Shown piece after piece: positions 1 through 8,761 of a DNA stretch of 64,000 nucleotides. Source of the stretch: Candidatus Rifleibacteriota bacterium (GTDB lineage: Bacteria; Riflebacteria; Ozemobacteria; Ozemobacterales; Ozemobacteraceae); NCBI GenBank assembly GCA_029564115.1, contig JAKQQP010000533.1, positions 1 to 64,000 on the forward strand. Direction: 5' to 3'. The notes below the pieces were generated by a model. The model ran no database searches. It was not told the origin of the DNA and saw only the letters and a program-made list of their open reading frames with translations. Every line of letters starts with the position of its first letter. Position 1 is the stretch's first letter. The position numbers and the translations under genes are program-made.

Positions 1-117
1 CGCGTTTTACGCATTGAAGAGCATCATGTCGACAGTCGCCTTGTCGAGCAATGCGAAAAAGCAGCCCGCTATGAGGGCATGCCGCTGCTTTTTTTCATGC
101 AGATGCAGCGGGTTTGA
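1..117 (+). CDS. C-terminal end of an unidentified protein, cut by the window edge
   Basis: The frame is open from base 1 and closes with TGA at 115-117, giving 38 residues that end in MPLLFFMQMQRV. The residue mix looks like coding sequence, but it is too short to name. A competing frame is open from base 2 to the TGA at 233-235, which overlaps the ATG of the next gene (ATGA). A run of seven T at 89-95 could join the two frames if there is a sequencing error or a frameshift there. The true end of this upstream gene is therefore either 117 or 235. Confidence 0.4.
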   Translation, partial: RVLRIEEHHVDSRLVEQCEKAARYEGMPLLFFMQMQRV

Positions 118-231
118 AGTCGCTTCGCTGCAATCGCCTCAAATAGAGAGCTCTTCCCGCGAGAGCATCTTCGATAGATTGGCTGCCATTTTTCGAAACG
201 GTCACACAGGTTACGGGGCACAGAAAAAACT

Positions 232-777
232 ATGAGCAAGAGCAATGCCTCTGCCGATAGTTTAATTATGGGCTGGCTTTGGAACGAAATACACGACATG
301 TTCGACGAGGATGACGGCAGCTTCCCTGAAATCTGCATCTGCGGCCTGACCGCAACAGAAGTGGTGGCTGCCTATCAACTCATCAGGAAACAGGCCCGCT
401 TTGTCGTCGGCGGCCCACGCTTTTTCAACCGCGAAGCCGGCTGCGAGATGGAACTCGACCAGGTCGACTGCGCCGCAACCCTCGTCTGCAACAAAACCGC
501 CCAGCCATTTCATTTTATGGTGCGCAGTCTCTCCTTCGCCGACGGCGAAATTCACGAACTCGGAATCTTCGTTCTCGACAACGCCATCGCCCTCGACTAC
601 GAAAAAAGCCGAATCTGGGGCGAACTGCAGATCGAAACCCTGCTGCACCTGATCAACCAGCTAAAAAAAGGCGCCGAAAAAGCCTTCATTAAACTCGAAG
701 ACGCTGTCAGCCCTGATGACCGACAGCGCCTCGAAAAGGCCCTGGCCCGACTCGCGAGCCCTGACCCGGAAAACTGA
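232..777 (+). CDS. Hypothetical soluble protein, 181 residues
   Basis: Not recognised. The protein is acidic and has no signal peptide or membrane segment. The N-terminal half contains a short ICICGLTATEVV stretch. The C-terminal third is charged and helical, rich in Lys and Glu, and ends in ARLASPDPEN. Codon pattern and length support a real gene. The ATG overlaps a possible upstream stop (ATGA), which suggests translational coupling to the gene cut by the left edge, and no strong ribosome binding site is visible. It converges on the exported protein gene at 784 with only 6 bases between stop codons. Confidence 0.65.
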   Translation: MSKSNASADSLIMGWLWNEIHDMFDEDDGSFPEICICGLTATEVVAAYQLIRKQARFVVGGPRFFNREAGCEMELDQVDCAATLVCNKTAQPFHFMVRSLSFADGEIHELGIFVLDNAIALDYEKSRIWGELQIETLLHLINQLKKGAEKAFIKLEDAVSPDDRQRLEKALARLASPDPEN

Positions 778-783
778 AACCTC

Positions 784-1776
784 TTATTCGGTTTCGTTCG
801 CAAGCACAAAATCGAAATCCCAGAGGCGATCGATGTTATCGAAAGCCATGACACCCAGATTTCTCGGAAAAAGGACATACAAACTGCTGCCCCGCAGAAC
901 TATGCGGGGGTGCGATGTTTCGATGAGCCTGAAAGCCCTTTTCGAACCCAAAAACCCAACCCCCGAAGCAGTCGCATAAAACAGACCGATACCCTTCTGA
1001 TAAGTCAGTTCACGCACCTCTTCATCGGGCTGAACCGGCAGCGTAACCAGGTTATGATCGTGCAGAGTCAGCATCAATACCATTTTGCCCATGGCAATGA
1101 AAACAGCCTTGTCGTCGCCGGCAACAGCGCTGATCGCCTCGCCACTCTCGAAAATCTTGCGATAACCGCGCAGCTCAGCAGGTTTGCCCGGCACAGCCGC
1201 TTCTGGCTGCAACAGATAGATGGCTGTTTTCCCCGCTGCCGCATCTTCTGAAACCAGATAGACGGCATTGCCCGCCGCCCGGTAAACGCGGCTGTAGTAA
1301 GAAGGCAAATCACAGATGGGCTGATAAGGCAACACCGGCAACCCGGAACCGTCAAATTCTTCTTTGTTCGAGGCAGCGATAAAGCCCAGCGTTCTCACGG
1401 TCGTCAGAAGCATCAGCCCATTATCGAGATGCGTAAAGCCCTGAAATGGCTCGGAAACAACTGCGGCCAGCTGCTTTGCCGGATTGAGAATCTGACGTTT
1501 GTCGACGCCGATAAACGGCTGGCCGGCCGGATCGACTGAGAACTTCAGCTCACTGACAGTGTGCTTCGGAATCGGCCTGGCCATAGTCGTCGGCGGCACA
1601 ACCCACCGCCAGCTGATGCCGCTGCCCGACGGCAGAACGACCGTAGACTCAGACATAGGGTCAAAACTGGCAAAAACCGGCAAACCGGCGCAGAAAGCCA
1701 GAACCATCGCAACGGCGATACGCAGCCAGACCTTCGAACATTTCGAAATTGAAACTATATTTTTTGCCATAATCAT
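784..1776 (-). CDS. Exported hypothetical protein, probable beta-propeller-like fold
   Basis: 330 residues with an N-terminal signal peptide (basic start, hydrophobic core AVAMVLAFCAGLPVFA, cleavage near residue 36). The mature part is a series of short beta-strand repeats of the kind GLMLLTTVRTLGF and NAVYLVSEDAAAGKTAIYLL. This suggests a WD/PQQ-like propeller, but no family could be assigned. The start ATG at 1776 overlaps the TGA of the upstream gene (1773-1775), so the two exported proteins are translationally coupled and probably work together in the periplasm or at the cell surface. GAAGG lies just upstream. A second in-frame ATG at 1770 has better spacing from it. Confidence 0.75.
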   Translation of the reverse strand: MIMAKNIVSISKCSKVWLRIAVAMVLAFCAGLPVFASFDPMSESTVVLPSGSGISWRWVVPPTTMARPIPKHTVSELKFSVDPAGQPFIGVDKRQILNPAKQLAAVVSEPFQGFTHLDNGLMLLTTVRTLGFIAASNKEEFDGSGLPVLPYQPICDLPSYYSRVYRAAGNAVYLVSEDAAAGKTAIYLLQPEAAVPGKPAELRGYRKIFESGEAISAVAGDDKAVFIAMGKMVLMLTLHDHNLVTLPVQPDEEVRELTYQKGIGLFYATASGVGFLGSKRAFRLIETSHPRIVLRGSSLYVLFPRNLGVMAFDNIDRLWDFDFVLANETE

Positions 1777-2966
1777 TTACCTTCGTGCCCCCCGACAAAT
1801 TCGAGAACAGTTTTCTGCCCCACAGTCATCTCATTTTTCACCCGCTGCCAGAATTCGGCAGTGCTGAACTCTTTGCCAGTGGCGCTCATCGCCTTGACCA
1901 TAAAATCATCCATGGCGCGAAACGCCACAGAAGCATACATGCGACCACCCTCGACGGCAAAACCTGCCTGAGGCGACGACAGCCTGCCAATCAGAAAGTC
2001 CAGCGCCTCCTTGCCGGCAGCCGGAACATCACCTCTGGCAATCGCAACGCTGATCTTGCCGGCGGTGCCCATATTCTCGACGGTATTCTGGCCGCCTTCG
2101 ACGATGTTTTCGGCGACTTCGCCGACCGCCATCCCTGCCAGCTGCTGAAACTTTTCACGGTTGTATTTTTTGATAAGATCAACTGAAGGGGAAGTGCGGG
2201 CCGCGTTAAATTCAGCTTTAAGAGCCTGCAACTGTGAATCCAGGTCGGCAGCCACTTCGCTGTCGGCAAAATCAACGACCGGAACCTCGATTTTAATGCG
2301 GTTTCGCTCTTTGGCAGTGAGATTGCCGTTGGCAATCGCCCGGGCATAAAGAACCCGGCAGGCTTCGTGCAACTGCCTGGCCAGCTCTTGCTCTTTGTCA
2401 GTCAGGTTGCCTTTTTTCAGCAGAGCGGCAAGCCTGAACTGATTTTCGGTCAGTGCCTTCGCCTCGGTGCCGGCAGGCACGTCAACTGTGGGTGGGCGCA
2501 GGCTGGGCGGCGTAGCCCGCGGCTGGCGCGGCGGCGGTACATAGCCCTGAACGCTGGCCCATTCTTTTTTGCGCTTCTGCTGTTCTTCCCATTCGCGGTC
2601 TTCACGGTCATAACGACGGCGACGAGCCGCGTCACGGCGTTTCTTTGCACGAGCTTCACGGGCTTTCTGCCGCTTTTCCCGTTGTTGTTGCTGATAAACC
2701 GGGTCCTGGTCGCGGGGGTCGCCGTTCCAGAATCTCTGCCAGAACCTGTCAATGTTGTTGGGTTCAGTGTTGCCACCGCTGCTGCCGCCACTGCTGCCAC
2801 TGTTGTCATACACCGGTGAGGGGTCCGGCACATCAGGCACATTCGGAACAGAACCACCGGCAGCCCCAACCAGCTGGTCGAAAGCTCCCGCATGAACGGC
2901 ACCAGGCGTCACACTGCCCAGCGCACCAATCAGAAACGCAATCAAACAGATTCTTTTCAGATACAT
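1773..2966 (-). CDS. Exported Arg-rich coiled-coil protein of unknown function
   Basis: 397 residues from the ATG at 2966, chosen because CAGGAGAC precedes it at good spacing and a signal peptide (YLKRICLIAFLIGALG) begins there. An upstream in-frame start at 3008 would bury that signal. The mature N-terminus is a Gly/Ser/Asn-rich linker. A very basic segment at about residues 95-140 follows (KRQKAREARAKKRRDAARRR), then a Pro-rich linker, then a helical domain with 'LTDKEQELARQLHEACR'. I recognise no family. It is the first gene of a two-gene unit with the exported protein at 784. The Arg/Lys block could bind polyanions such as nucleic acid or cell-wall polymer, which is inference only. Confidence 0.75.
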   Translation of the reverse strand: MYLKRICLIAFLIGALGSVTPGAVHAGAFDQLVGAAGGSVPNVPDVPDPSPVYDNSGSSGGSSGGNTEPNNIDRFWQRFWNGDPRDQDPVYQQQQREKRQKAREARAKKRRDAARRRRYDREDREWEEQQKRKKEWASVQGYVPPPRQPRATPPSLRPPTVDVPAGTEAKALTENQFRLAALLKKGNLTDKEQELARQLHEACRVLYARAIANGNLTAKERNRIKIEVPVVDFADSEVAADLDSQLQALKAEFNAARTSPSVDLIKKYNREKFQQLAGMAVGEVAENIVEGGQNTVENMGTAGKISVAIARGDVPAAGKEALDFLIGRLSSPQAGFAVEGGRMYASVAFRAMDDFMVKAMSATGKEFSTAEFWQRVKNEMTVGQKTVLEFVGGHEGK

Positions 2967-3041
2967 CTTCGTCTCCTGACGGTAAAAAAAGCGCAAACTC
3001 AGCCCCATACAAGGCCAGTAAACAAACCCTTTTTCAGACTA

Positions 3042-3244
3042 TCCGCGTTCATCCGTGGCCACTCGCCTAATTCGTGTCCATCCGCGTTCATCCGTGGCCA
3101 CTCGCCTAATTCGTGTCCATCCGCGTTCATCCGTGGCCACTCGCCTCATTCGTGTCCATCCGTGTTCATCCGTGGCCACTCGCCTCATTCATGTCCATCC
3201 GTGTTCATCCGTGGCCACTCGCCTAATTCGTGTCCATCCGCGGC
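3042..3244 (+). repeat. 39-bp tandem repeat array, five units plus a partial one
   Basis: Units start at 3042, 3081, 3120, 3159 and 3198, with a partial unit at 3237. Each unit reads TCCGCGTTCATCCGTGGCCA followed by CTCGCCTAATTCGTGTCCA, with a few C/T and A/C changes. The array fills the gap between the coiled-coil exported gene and ettA and ends 4 bp before the ettA stop codon. Because 39 is a multiple of 3, the array is open in several frames and produces spurious ORFs. The same core occurs at 17.1-17.4 kb (inverted) and 19.3-19.5 kb. Confidence 0.95.
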
Positions 3245-3248
3245 TACA

Positions 3249-4922
3249 TCAAAGAGCGAAACGACGGAACTTGGCGCGACGGTTTTCGTTAGCGGCGGCA
3301 CCGAGTTTTTTCAGATACATGCTTTCGTAATCTTCAAAGTTGCCTTCAAACCAGCTTACTTTCGAGTTGCCCTCGAACACCAGCAGATGAGTGCAGATGC
3401 GGTTCAAAAAGAAGCGGTCGTGGCTGATTACCAGAGCACAACCAGCGAAGTCTGAAATGGCGTCTTCAAGCAGACGCAGAGTGCCGACGTCGAGATCGTT
3501 CGTCGGTTCGTCGAGCATCAACAGGTTGCCGCCAGATTTAACAATCTTGGCAAGGTGCACACGGTTGCGCTCACCACCAGAGAGTTCGCCGACCTTTTTC
3601 TGCTGATCGGAGCCTTTAAAGCCGAAGCGGCCACAATAAGCCCGCGACGGAATTCTAACCTTGCCGAACTGGACTTCGTCGAGGCCATCGCTGATTTCGT
3701 CAAAAACGGTTTTGTCGCCGCTGAGCACTTCGCGATGCTGATCGACCCAGGCAGCTTTGACGGTTGGCCCGACCACGACTTCGCCGGCGTCAGGCTTTTC
3801 GACCCCGCCAATCATTCTGAACATCGTGGTTTTACCGGCGCCGTTCGGCCCGATAATGCCCACTACAGCTCCTTTGGGCAGCGAAAAGCTGACATTTTCC
3901 ATCAATTTATTGCCGTCATACGACTTGCTGACTCCCTTGAATTCGACGACCAGATCGCCGAGATGTTCAGCCGGCGCAATCTGAATGACAGTTTCGTCAC
4001 CGCGATCACTGCTTTTTTCGCGAGCAACCAGATCTTCGAAGTGCGCGAGGCGCTCGCGCTGCAATTCATGGCGATCGCCGGTGTTCATGCGAATCCACTT
4101 CAGTTCGCGTTCGAGCGAACGGCGGCGGGCCGATTCTTTCTTTTCAGAGGCGGCAAGTATTTCGAGTTTCTGCGCCAACCATGAACTGTAGTTGCCTTCA
4201 AAGGGTATGCCGTGCCCATCTTCGAGTTCGAGAATCCATTTGGTGATGTTATCGAGGAAATAGCGGTCGTGTGTAGAAATGATCACCGTGCCGGGGTAGT
4301 CTTTAAGATAGTTTTCGAGCCAGGCGACGGTCTGGGCATCGAGATGGTTCGTAGGTTCGTCGAGCAGCAGCAGGTCTGGCTGTTCGAGCAGGGCGCGGCA
4401 GAGAGCGACGCGGCGCTTTTCCCCGCCAGACAGGTTATCGACCAGCATATCGTCGGGGGGCAGAACCAGGGCGTTAGCGGCGACGTTCAGCCGGGTATCG
4501 ATTTCCCAGCCTCCGGCAGCGTCGATTTTGTCCTGCAGCTGTGCCATTTTTTCCATGGCTTTGTCCATGGCGTCGGGGTCCATGTCGCCCATGGCCGCCG
4601 AAATATCTTCGTATTCTTTGATCATCGCCAGAGTTTCGGCAAAAGCGGCTTCGATGTTCTGACGAACGGTTTTGCCCTCTTCGAGTCTCGGTTCCTGCGG
4701 CACGAAACCAACCTTGTAACCCTTGGTCAAATCGGCCTGACCGCGAAATTCTTTATCGAGACCGGCCATGATACGCAGCACCGTACTCTTACCGGCCCCG
4801 TTGGCGCCGACAATGCCGATCTTGGCCCCCGGGAAAAAGCAGAGATTGATGTCTTTGAGCACCTGCTTCGTGCCGTAGAACTTGTTGAGACCCAGCATGG
4901 TAAAAATATATTTTTCAGCCAT
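3249..4922 (-). CDS. ettA: Energy-dependent translational throttle protein EttA (ABC-F ATPase)
   Basis: 557 residues, matching the usual 555 or so of EttA. It has two ABC domains: Walker A GANGAGKST and GPNGAGKTT, signature LSGGEKRRV and LSGGERNRV, Walker B LLLLDEPTNHLD and LLMLDEPTNDLD. The linker between them carries the charged helical arm expected of ABC-F proteins (ERELKWIRMN). There are no membrane segments. In the family, EttA binds the ribosomal E site and adjusts the first elongation steps to the ATP/ADP ratio. The start at 4922 was chosen because AGAGGGCTT precedes it and MAEKYIFTM matches the family start. An upstream frame from 4991 is not needed. It lies 79 bp after the VWA gene, past a hairpin. 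Confidence 0.93.
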   Translation of the reverse strand: MAEKYIFTMLGLNKFYGTKQVLKDINLCFFPGAKIGIVGANGAGKSTVLRIMAGLDKEFRGQADLTKGYKVGFVPQEPRLEEGKTVRQNIEAAFAETLAMIKEYEDISAAMGDMDPDAMDKAMEKMAQLQDKIDAAGGWEIDTRLNVAANALVLPPDDMLVDNLSGGEKRRVALCRALLEQPDLLLLDEPTNHLDAQTVAWLENYLKDYPGTVIISTHDRYFLDNITKWILELEDGHGIPFEGNYSSWLAQKLEILAASEKKESARRRSLERELKWIRMNTGDRHELQRERLAHFEDLVAREKSSDRGDETVIQIAPAEHLGDLVVEFKGVSKSYDGNKLMENVSFSLPKGAVVGIIGPNGAGKTTMFRMIGGVEKPDAGEVVVGPTVKAAWVDQHREVLSGDKTVFDEISDGLDEVQFGKVRIPSRAYCGRFGFKGSDQQKKVGELSGGERNRVHLAKIVKSGGNLLMLDEPTNDLDVGTLRLLEDAISDFAGCALVISHDRFFLNRICTHLLVFEGNSKVSWFEGNFEDYESMYLKKLGAAANENRRAKFRRFAL

Positions 4923-4943
4923 AAGCCCTCTTTTCTGATAATA

Positions 4944-4978
4944 AATATGGCGTGATTCTACCTGAATCACGCCATATT
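4944..4978 (-). terminator. Perfect 15-bp hairpin after the VIT/VWA gene
   Basis: AATATGGCGTGATTC (4944-4958) pairs perfectly with GAATCACGCCATATT (4964-4978) around a 5-base loop. It lies 23 bp past the stop codon of the VIT/VWA gene and 21 bp before the ettA start. On the minus strand it is followed by TTATTATC rather than a clean U run. It may therefore be a weak terminator, an RNA-stabilising hairpin or an attenuator for ettA. Confidence 0.6.
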
Positions 4979-5001
4979 GGCAACATGACAACTACACTCT
5001 G

Positions 5002-7992
5002 TCAGAATTCGATGTCAGCGACCTTAAAGGTTTCTTTGCGGTCGGTAAGACGCAGGGTCACGGAACGACGCTTTTCGTCGTCGCGGCCATAGTTGGTGAA
5101 GATATCGACCTGCAGAGTCACGGCGCCGGCGATTTTTTGCGAACTGCTGCCAAAAAAGTTCGTCTGTATTTCGTACATTCCGGTGCGGGCCTTGCGAATC
5201 ATATATTCTTCGGGGCCGTAACCTCTGGTAAAATCACGTGACACCAGGCCACCAACGGTAGTGCGGGGGTAACCGTAATAAGCTTTCTCACCGGAAGGCT
5301 CGACGACCCAGAGATCCATGTCGGTCTGATCGGCATCCCAGGTCATGACAATGCGCAGATCGACGTCTATCGGGCGCAACAGCCGCGAGTCGACCTTGAA
5401 ATCGTCGATACCGGCTTTTTTGCCCTTAACGACAAAGTTGTTAAGTTCTTCAAGAGCAATGACCTCGATTTCCGGAAACCGGCCGTCCCACTTTTTCAGC
5501 ACCACTTCGTAGAGAAGCTCGACAGCACGGCGGTAATCGCCTTTTCGCCCCACAACCAACGCCAGATCGCGGTAAGACTGCGGCTCTTCACCGCGCATTT
5601 CGAGCACTTCGGCAAAAATGGCGGCGGCAATTTCGAGCTCTTCGAGCTGCGCCAGGCGATGAGCCAGAATGCGTAGCAGCGCCGGGTTTTCCAGTTCGAG
5701 TTCGGCGATGTTCGACAGAATCTGAATGGCCTGATCGCGGCGGTCAAGAGCGATAAAAACATCGGCACAGTCGAGAAAGAAGGCCGGAGAATTGCCAAAT
5801 TCAACCTTTTGTTTGAAATATTCAGCATAAGGGTCGAGAGCTTCTTTGATCTGCACCGCATAACGGGAATCAGGCTTCCAGGCCTGAATGGCGACGCCAG
5901 GGTTGACGGGCCGCGCTGACTGGGCAGGCGATTGCGGCGCCGAAGATGGCGGCGGCGGTGACGCGACCCTTTGCACGGTTCTTACTGGTGGCAGAACCAC
6001 CCTTTCTGAAGGCATGCCCTCGGCCTGGCTTTTTTCTTCGAATGCATCGAGGGCTTCCTGGGGCGCAAAGTTGCCATCCATTTCAGACTCGACCATAAAT
6101 GGTCGCCCGGGCTCACTGTTGCTGATAGTAGATTCGGAGCGCCCACCAAAAGAGGCGCCAGCGTCGTCGAACTTTTTATCAGTGATCTTCGACATTTCTA
6201 TCTTCGAAAAGTCGGTTTCCCACCACTGCAGGCGGGCTTCCCACTGTGGAAGCATCTGTCTGAGTTTGTCTTCGCGGGTCTGGGCAATTTCGGCGGCGGC
6301 TTTTTCGACAGCTGCAAAATACTGATCGCGCCAGGCGGGCTTCGAAGCCGGGGGCACGATGCGATGCTCGATGTACTGAGCGACTCTTTCGAGAACGATC
6401 AGCGAAGTAAATTCGTTAACAATACCGTGCTTTTTGCTCAGAGCGACGATTTCTGAACGGTTTTTCTCTTTCTCGGCCATGAGCTCATCGACCTTACGGG
6501 CCGCCCAGAATTTTCGCAGAAAATCACCTTTTACGGCGTTACTGCGGCTGATTGTATAATTGCGATCAAACGAGTTTTCACTGCCACTGCCAAAAGAAAG
6601 AGTCACTTGCCCCTCTTCGCCGCCCAGCAGACCGGCGAGCATGTATCGCGGGTTGACGGCAATGTGCCCACGGGGAAACAGCTCTTCGACGCCCTTGTCG
6701 ACCACCTGGCCGGTAATGCCGAAAAAGTCTGCACCGATCATTTTTACGGCACGCTCAGGTTCGAGAGTCTTGAGATTGAGCAAACTGCCGCCAGTGTGCC
6801 GGCAGATATTCTGCAAAAATGCGTAGTCGGCACCATCTGCCGAGGTCACCGCATACAAAGGTGCATCCAGTTCGGGCATTTCAGCCTTGCCGAAAGTGGT
6901 CATGCCATCGCTGAAAAGCAGGTAACAATCAGGCTTTGCCAATTCACCACCCAGCCCGGCAAAACTGGTGCCGCCATCGAATCTGACCGCATCGATCAAC
7001 TGCAGCAGAGCATCGCTTTCGCCGCGTCTGACCTTTAATTTGCGGGCGGCACCCTGCCGGTTGCAAAATTCGATGAACTCGACCTGCACTTCTGAGGCGA
7101 CCCTGTCAGAGGCGAAAAACGTCTGCAACAGCTTTTTCTCGGCTGTCAGGTCGCGGCGGGCTCCTGACCCGGAAGCGTCGAACAGAATGACGATTTTCGC
7201 TGCCGATCTGGCGACTTTACCGCTGGCCGGCTGTGCAACCATACCATGAATGCTGAAATAATAGTTGCCGTCACTGGCCTGTTCGACAAAAACCGCGCCC
7301 GGTTCAGCCAATGGTATCGAAACGTTGATTTCAGAATCGAGTTTCTTATTCTGCAGTTCAACTTCGCTGAACCAGCCACTCTGCATGCGGCTGAAATCTC
7401 TGGTTTCGACACCCGCCAGCTTGATGCCAGGCTTTTTTTCTGAGCTCAGAACTTCGACGCGCAGACTGAATTTTTCGGTTTTTTCACTCAGATGCAAAGG
7501 CACCCGGTATCTGGCTTCGCCGTCATCAACGGCAAGCTCAGTGATGTACACCACCTGAACGGTGCGAAAGTGCATCGGGCTGAGCGGGTAAACTCTGGTT
7601 TTAAAATTGTTGCCCTTAACTTTCTCGACCAGACCGGGGTCGACACCACGGCGAATCTCGGTTTCGAGAACTTCGCGGGCTTTCTGTTTCTCGACCGCCA
7701 CGCCTTCGACAAGATCGCCATCGACATCGAGGGCATAGCCAGAAACCACAGCCCCCTCAGGCAGCGGAAACTCGAGTTCACCTTCGAGCACGCGATTGTT
7801 GGGATTGTAAAAGCGCATGGTCATGCTCGTTTCGGCAAGGTGGCCAAAAATTCTCACCCTGGCATCAAGCGAAGACAATATGATCGGTTGCTCCCCAGGA
7901 TTTTTAACGACCAGCATCGGGGCACGATCCTGGGCAAGCGAGACAGAAGCAACCATAAGCAGTAACAGCAGCAGCAATAATCGGTTTTGCAT
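5002..7992 (-). CDS. Exported VIT / von Willebrand A / TPR / DUF2135 protein
   Basis: 996 residues with a signal peptide (LLLLLLLLMVASVSLAQ). Domains in order: a VIT domain (about residues 25-155, with RFYNPNNRVLEGELEFPLP), a VWA domain (about 260-430, MIDAS motif DASGSG), and a linker rich in Pro and Ala (about 650-690). Helical TPR-like repeats follow (about 720-870), then a C-terminal DUF2135-type domain (from about 885, with DADQTDMDLWVVEPSG). VIT plus VWA proteins usually mediate metal-dependent protein contacts outside the cytoplasm, and the DUF2135 tail is a known partner of this layout. The start at 7992 is supported by GAGGGGAAAT. The leader contains a palindrome and a hairpin. Confidence 0.88.
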   Translation of the reverse strand: MQNRLLLLLLLLMVASVSLAQDRAPMLVVKNPGEQPIILSSLDARVRIFGHLAETSMTMRFYNPNNRVLEGELEFPLPEGAVVSGYALDVDGDLVEGVAVEKQKAREVLETEIRRGVDPGLVEKVKGNNFKTRVYPLSPMHFRTVQVVYITELAVDDGEARYRVPLHLSEKTEKFSLRVEVLSSEKKPGIKLAGVETRDFSRMQSGWFSEVELQNKKLDSEINVSIPLAEPGAVFVEQASDGNYYFSIHGMVAQPASGKVARSAAKIVILFDASGSGARRDLTAEKKLLQTFFASDRVASEVQVEFIEFCNRQGAARKLKVRRGESDALLQLIDAVRFDGGTSFAGLGGELAKPDCYLLFSDGMTTFGKAEMPELDAPLYAVTSADGADYAFLQNICRHTGGSLLNLKTLEPERAVKMIGADFFGITGQVVDKGVEELFPRGHIAVNPRYMLAGLLGGEEGQVTLSFGSGSENSFDRNYTISRSNAVKGDFLRKFWAARKVDELMAEKEKNRSEIVALSKKHGIVNEFTSLIVLERVAQYIEHRIVPPASKPAWRDQYFAAVEKAAAEIAQTREDKLRQMLPQWEARLQWWETDFSKIEMSKITDKKFDDAGASFGGRSESTISNSEPGRPFMVESEMDGNFAPQEALDAFEEKSQAEGMPSERVVLPPVRTVQRVASPPPPSSAPQSPAQSARPVNPGVAIQAWKPDSRYAVQIKEALDPYAEYFKQKVEFGNSPAFFLDCADVFIALDRRDQAIQILSNIAELELENPALLRILAHRLAQLEELEIAAAIFAEVLEMRGEEPQSYRDLALVVGRKGDYRRAVELLYEVVLKKWDGRFPEIEVIALEELNNFVVKGKKAGIDDFKVDSRLLRPIDVDLRIVMTWDADQTDMDLWVVEPSGEKAYYGYPRTTVGGLVSRDFTRGYGPEEYMIRKARTGMYEIQTNFFGSSSQKIAGAVTLQVDIFTNYGRDDEKRRSVTLRLTDRKETFKVADIEF

Positions 7993-8013
7993 ATTTCCCC
8001 TCGATATTGTGAA

Positions 8014-8027
8014 ATTGTTCGAACAAT
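8014..8027. promoter_or_regulatory. 14-bp perfect palindrome in the leader of the VIT/VWA gene
   Basis: ATTGTTCGAACAAT lies 21-35 bp upstream of the ATG at 7992, downstream of the proposed promoter. A second element, CCGGAT (8051-8056) pairing with ATCCGG (8067-8072), lies just above it. A perfect palindrome at this position would suit a dimeric repressor operator, but no regulator is identified. Confidence 0.4.
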
Positions 8028-8077
8028 ACTCTTAACGCAGTCTTTAACATCCGGATTGTGTTTTTTATCCGGCGATA

Positions 8078-8086
8078 AATATACCA
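8078..8086 (-). promoter_or_regulatory. Extended -10 promoter candidate for the VIT/VWA gene
   Basis: On the minus strand this reads TGGTATATT, an extended -10 (TGn plus 5 of 6 matches to TATAAT). No good -35 is visible. The predicted start near 8071 gives a leader of about 79 bases that includes the palindrome at 8014-8027. Confidence 0.35.
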
Positions 8087-8197
8087 CCGCGAACGCTGCA
8101 AAACATCTTTCTCAAAAAAGTGAGACCGCTTCGCTTCGCTCGCAGTGGGAGGCGTTAGTCACACTGCCCAAATGATGGCAGGCGGCGAACTGTTTGT

Positions 8198-8761
8198 TTA
8201 ATCGGCCGGCATGTCGGCCTGTGCTGCCAGGCCTATCGAGTCGATACTTTCGCCAAGTATACGGTTGAATACGGTAATACGATAAAATGAGGCCAGCGAA
8301 AGCTCTTCGCCGCCGGTGCCCAGCAACCAGACATTTTTGTGCCTGAAATGGTAAAAAAGAAACAGCTGCCGCACCCTCTCGTCTCTAAGCCCCTTCAAAG
8401 AACCTTCGTAAGCGGCGAGCAGGCGATTGGTATTTTCGAGTTTAACCAGCACCTTCTTGTCGCGTTCAAAGGGCTCTACGGCGGGGTTGAGCGTAAAATT
8501 ACGCAAAAACAGCCCATGAAATCGCCTTTGGTAATGTTTGTCGAGAATAATGGCCGCCAGCCCTTTCAAAGGAGCACTGTCGCTTTTGATGGCATGTTCG
8601 AAAAAGCGCAGCGCCTGCCCTTCAGGCTTGATATCGATGTATTGCGAAATATCGTTCATCAGCCTGGTTTCAACTTCAGTCAGCGAAACCGCCGGCAAAA
8701 CAGCCGGAAACAGCAGCAAAACCAGAAAGATCACTAAAACTTTTTCAATCAATTTTTTCAT
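8198..8761 (-). CDS. Exported hypothetical protein, 187 residues
   Basis: A clear signal peptide (KVLVIFLVLLLFPAVLPA) is followed by a mostly helical mature protein with LTEVETRLMNDISQYIDI near its start and many charged residues. No family was recognised. The ATG at 8761 overlaps the end of the DUF4258 gene by 17 bases, so the two are probably expressed together. About 205 bp separate its stop from the VIT/VWA start. That gap holds the VWA promoter region and the short inverted repeat TCTCA/TGAGA. Confidence 0.75.
   Translation of the reverse strand: MKKLIEKVLVIFLVLLLFPAVLPAVSLTEVETRLMNDISQYIDIKPEGQALRFFEHAIKSDSAPLKGLAAIILDKHYQRRFHGLFLRNFTLNPAVEPFERDKKVLVKLENTNRLLAAYEGSLKGLRDERVRQLFLFYHFRHKNVWLLGTGGEELSLASFYRITVFNRILGESIDSIGLAAQADMPAD

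Noticed and set aside
3042..3330. Repeat arrays as a CRISPR array or as a protein-coding ORF (HPRSSVATRLIRV repeats)
   Set aside because: Units are contiguous with no unique spacers, and no cas genes are present. The open frames come from a period divisible by 3, and there is no ribosome binding site or independent coding signal.
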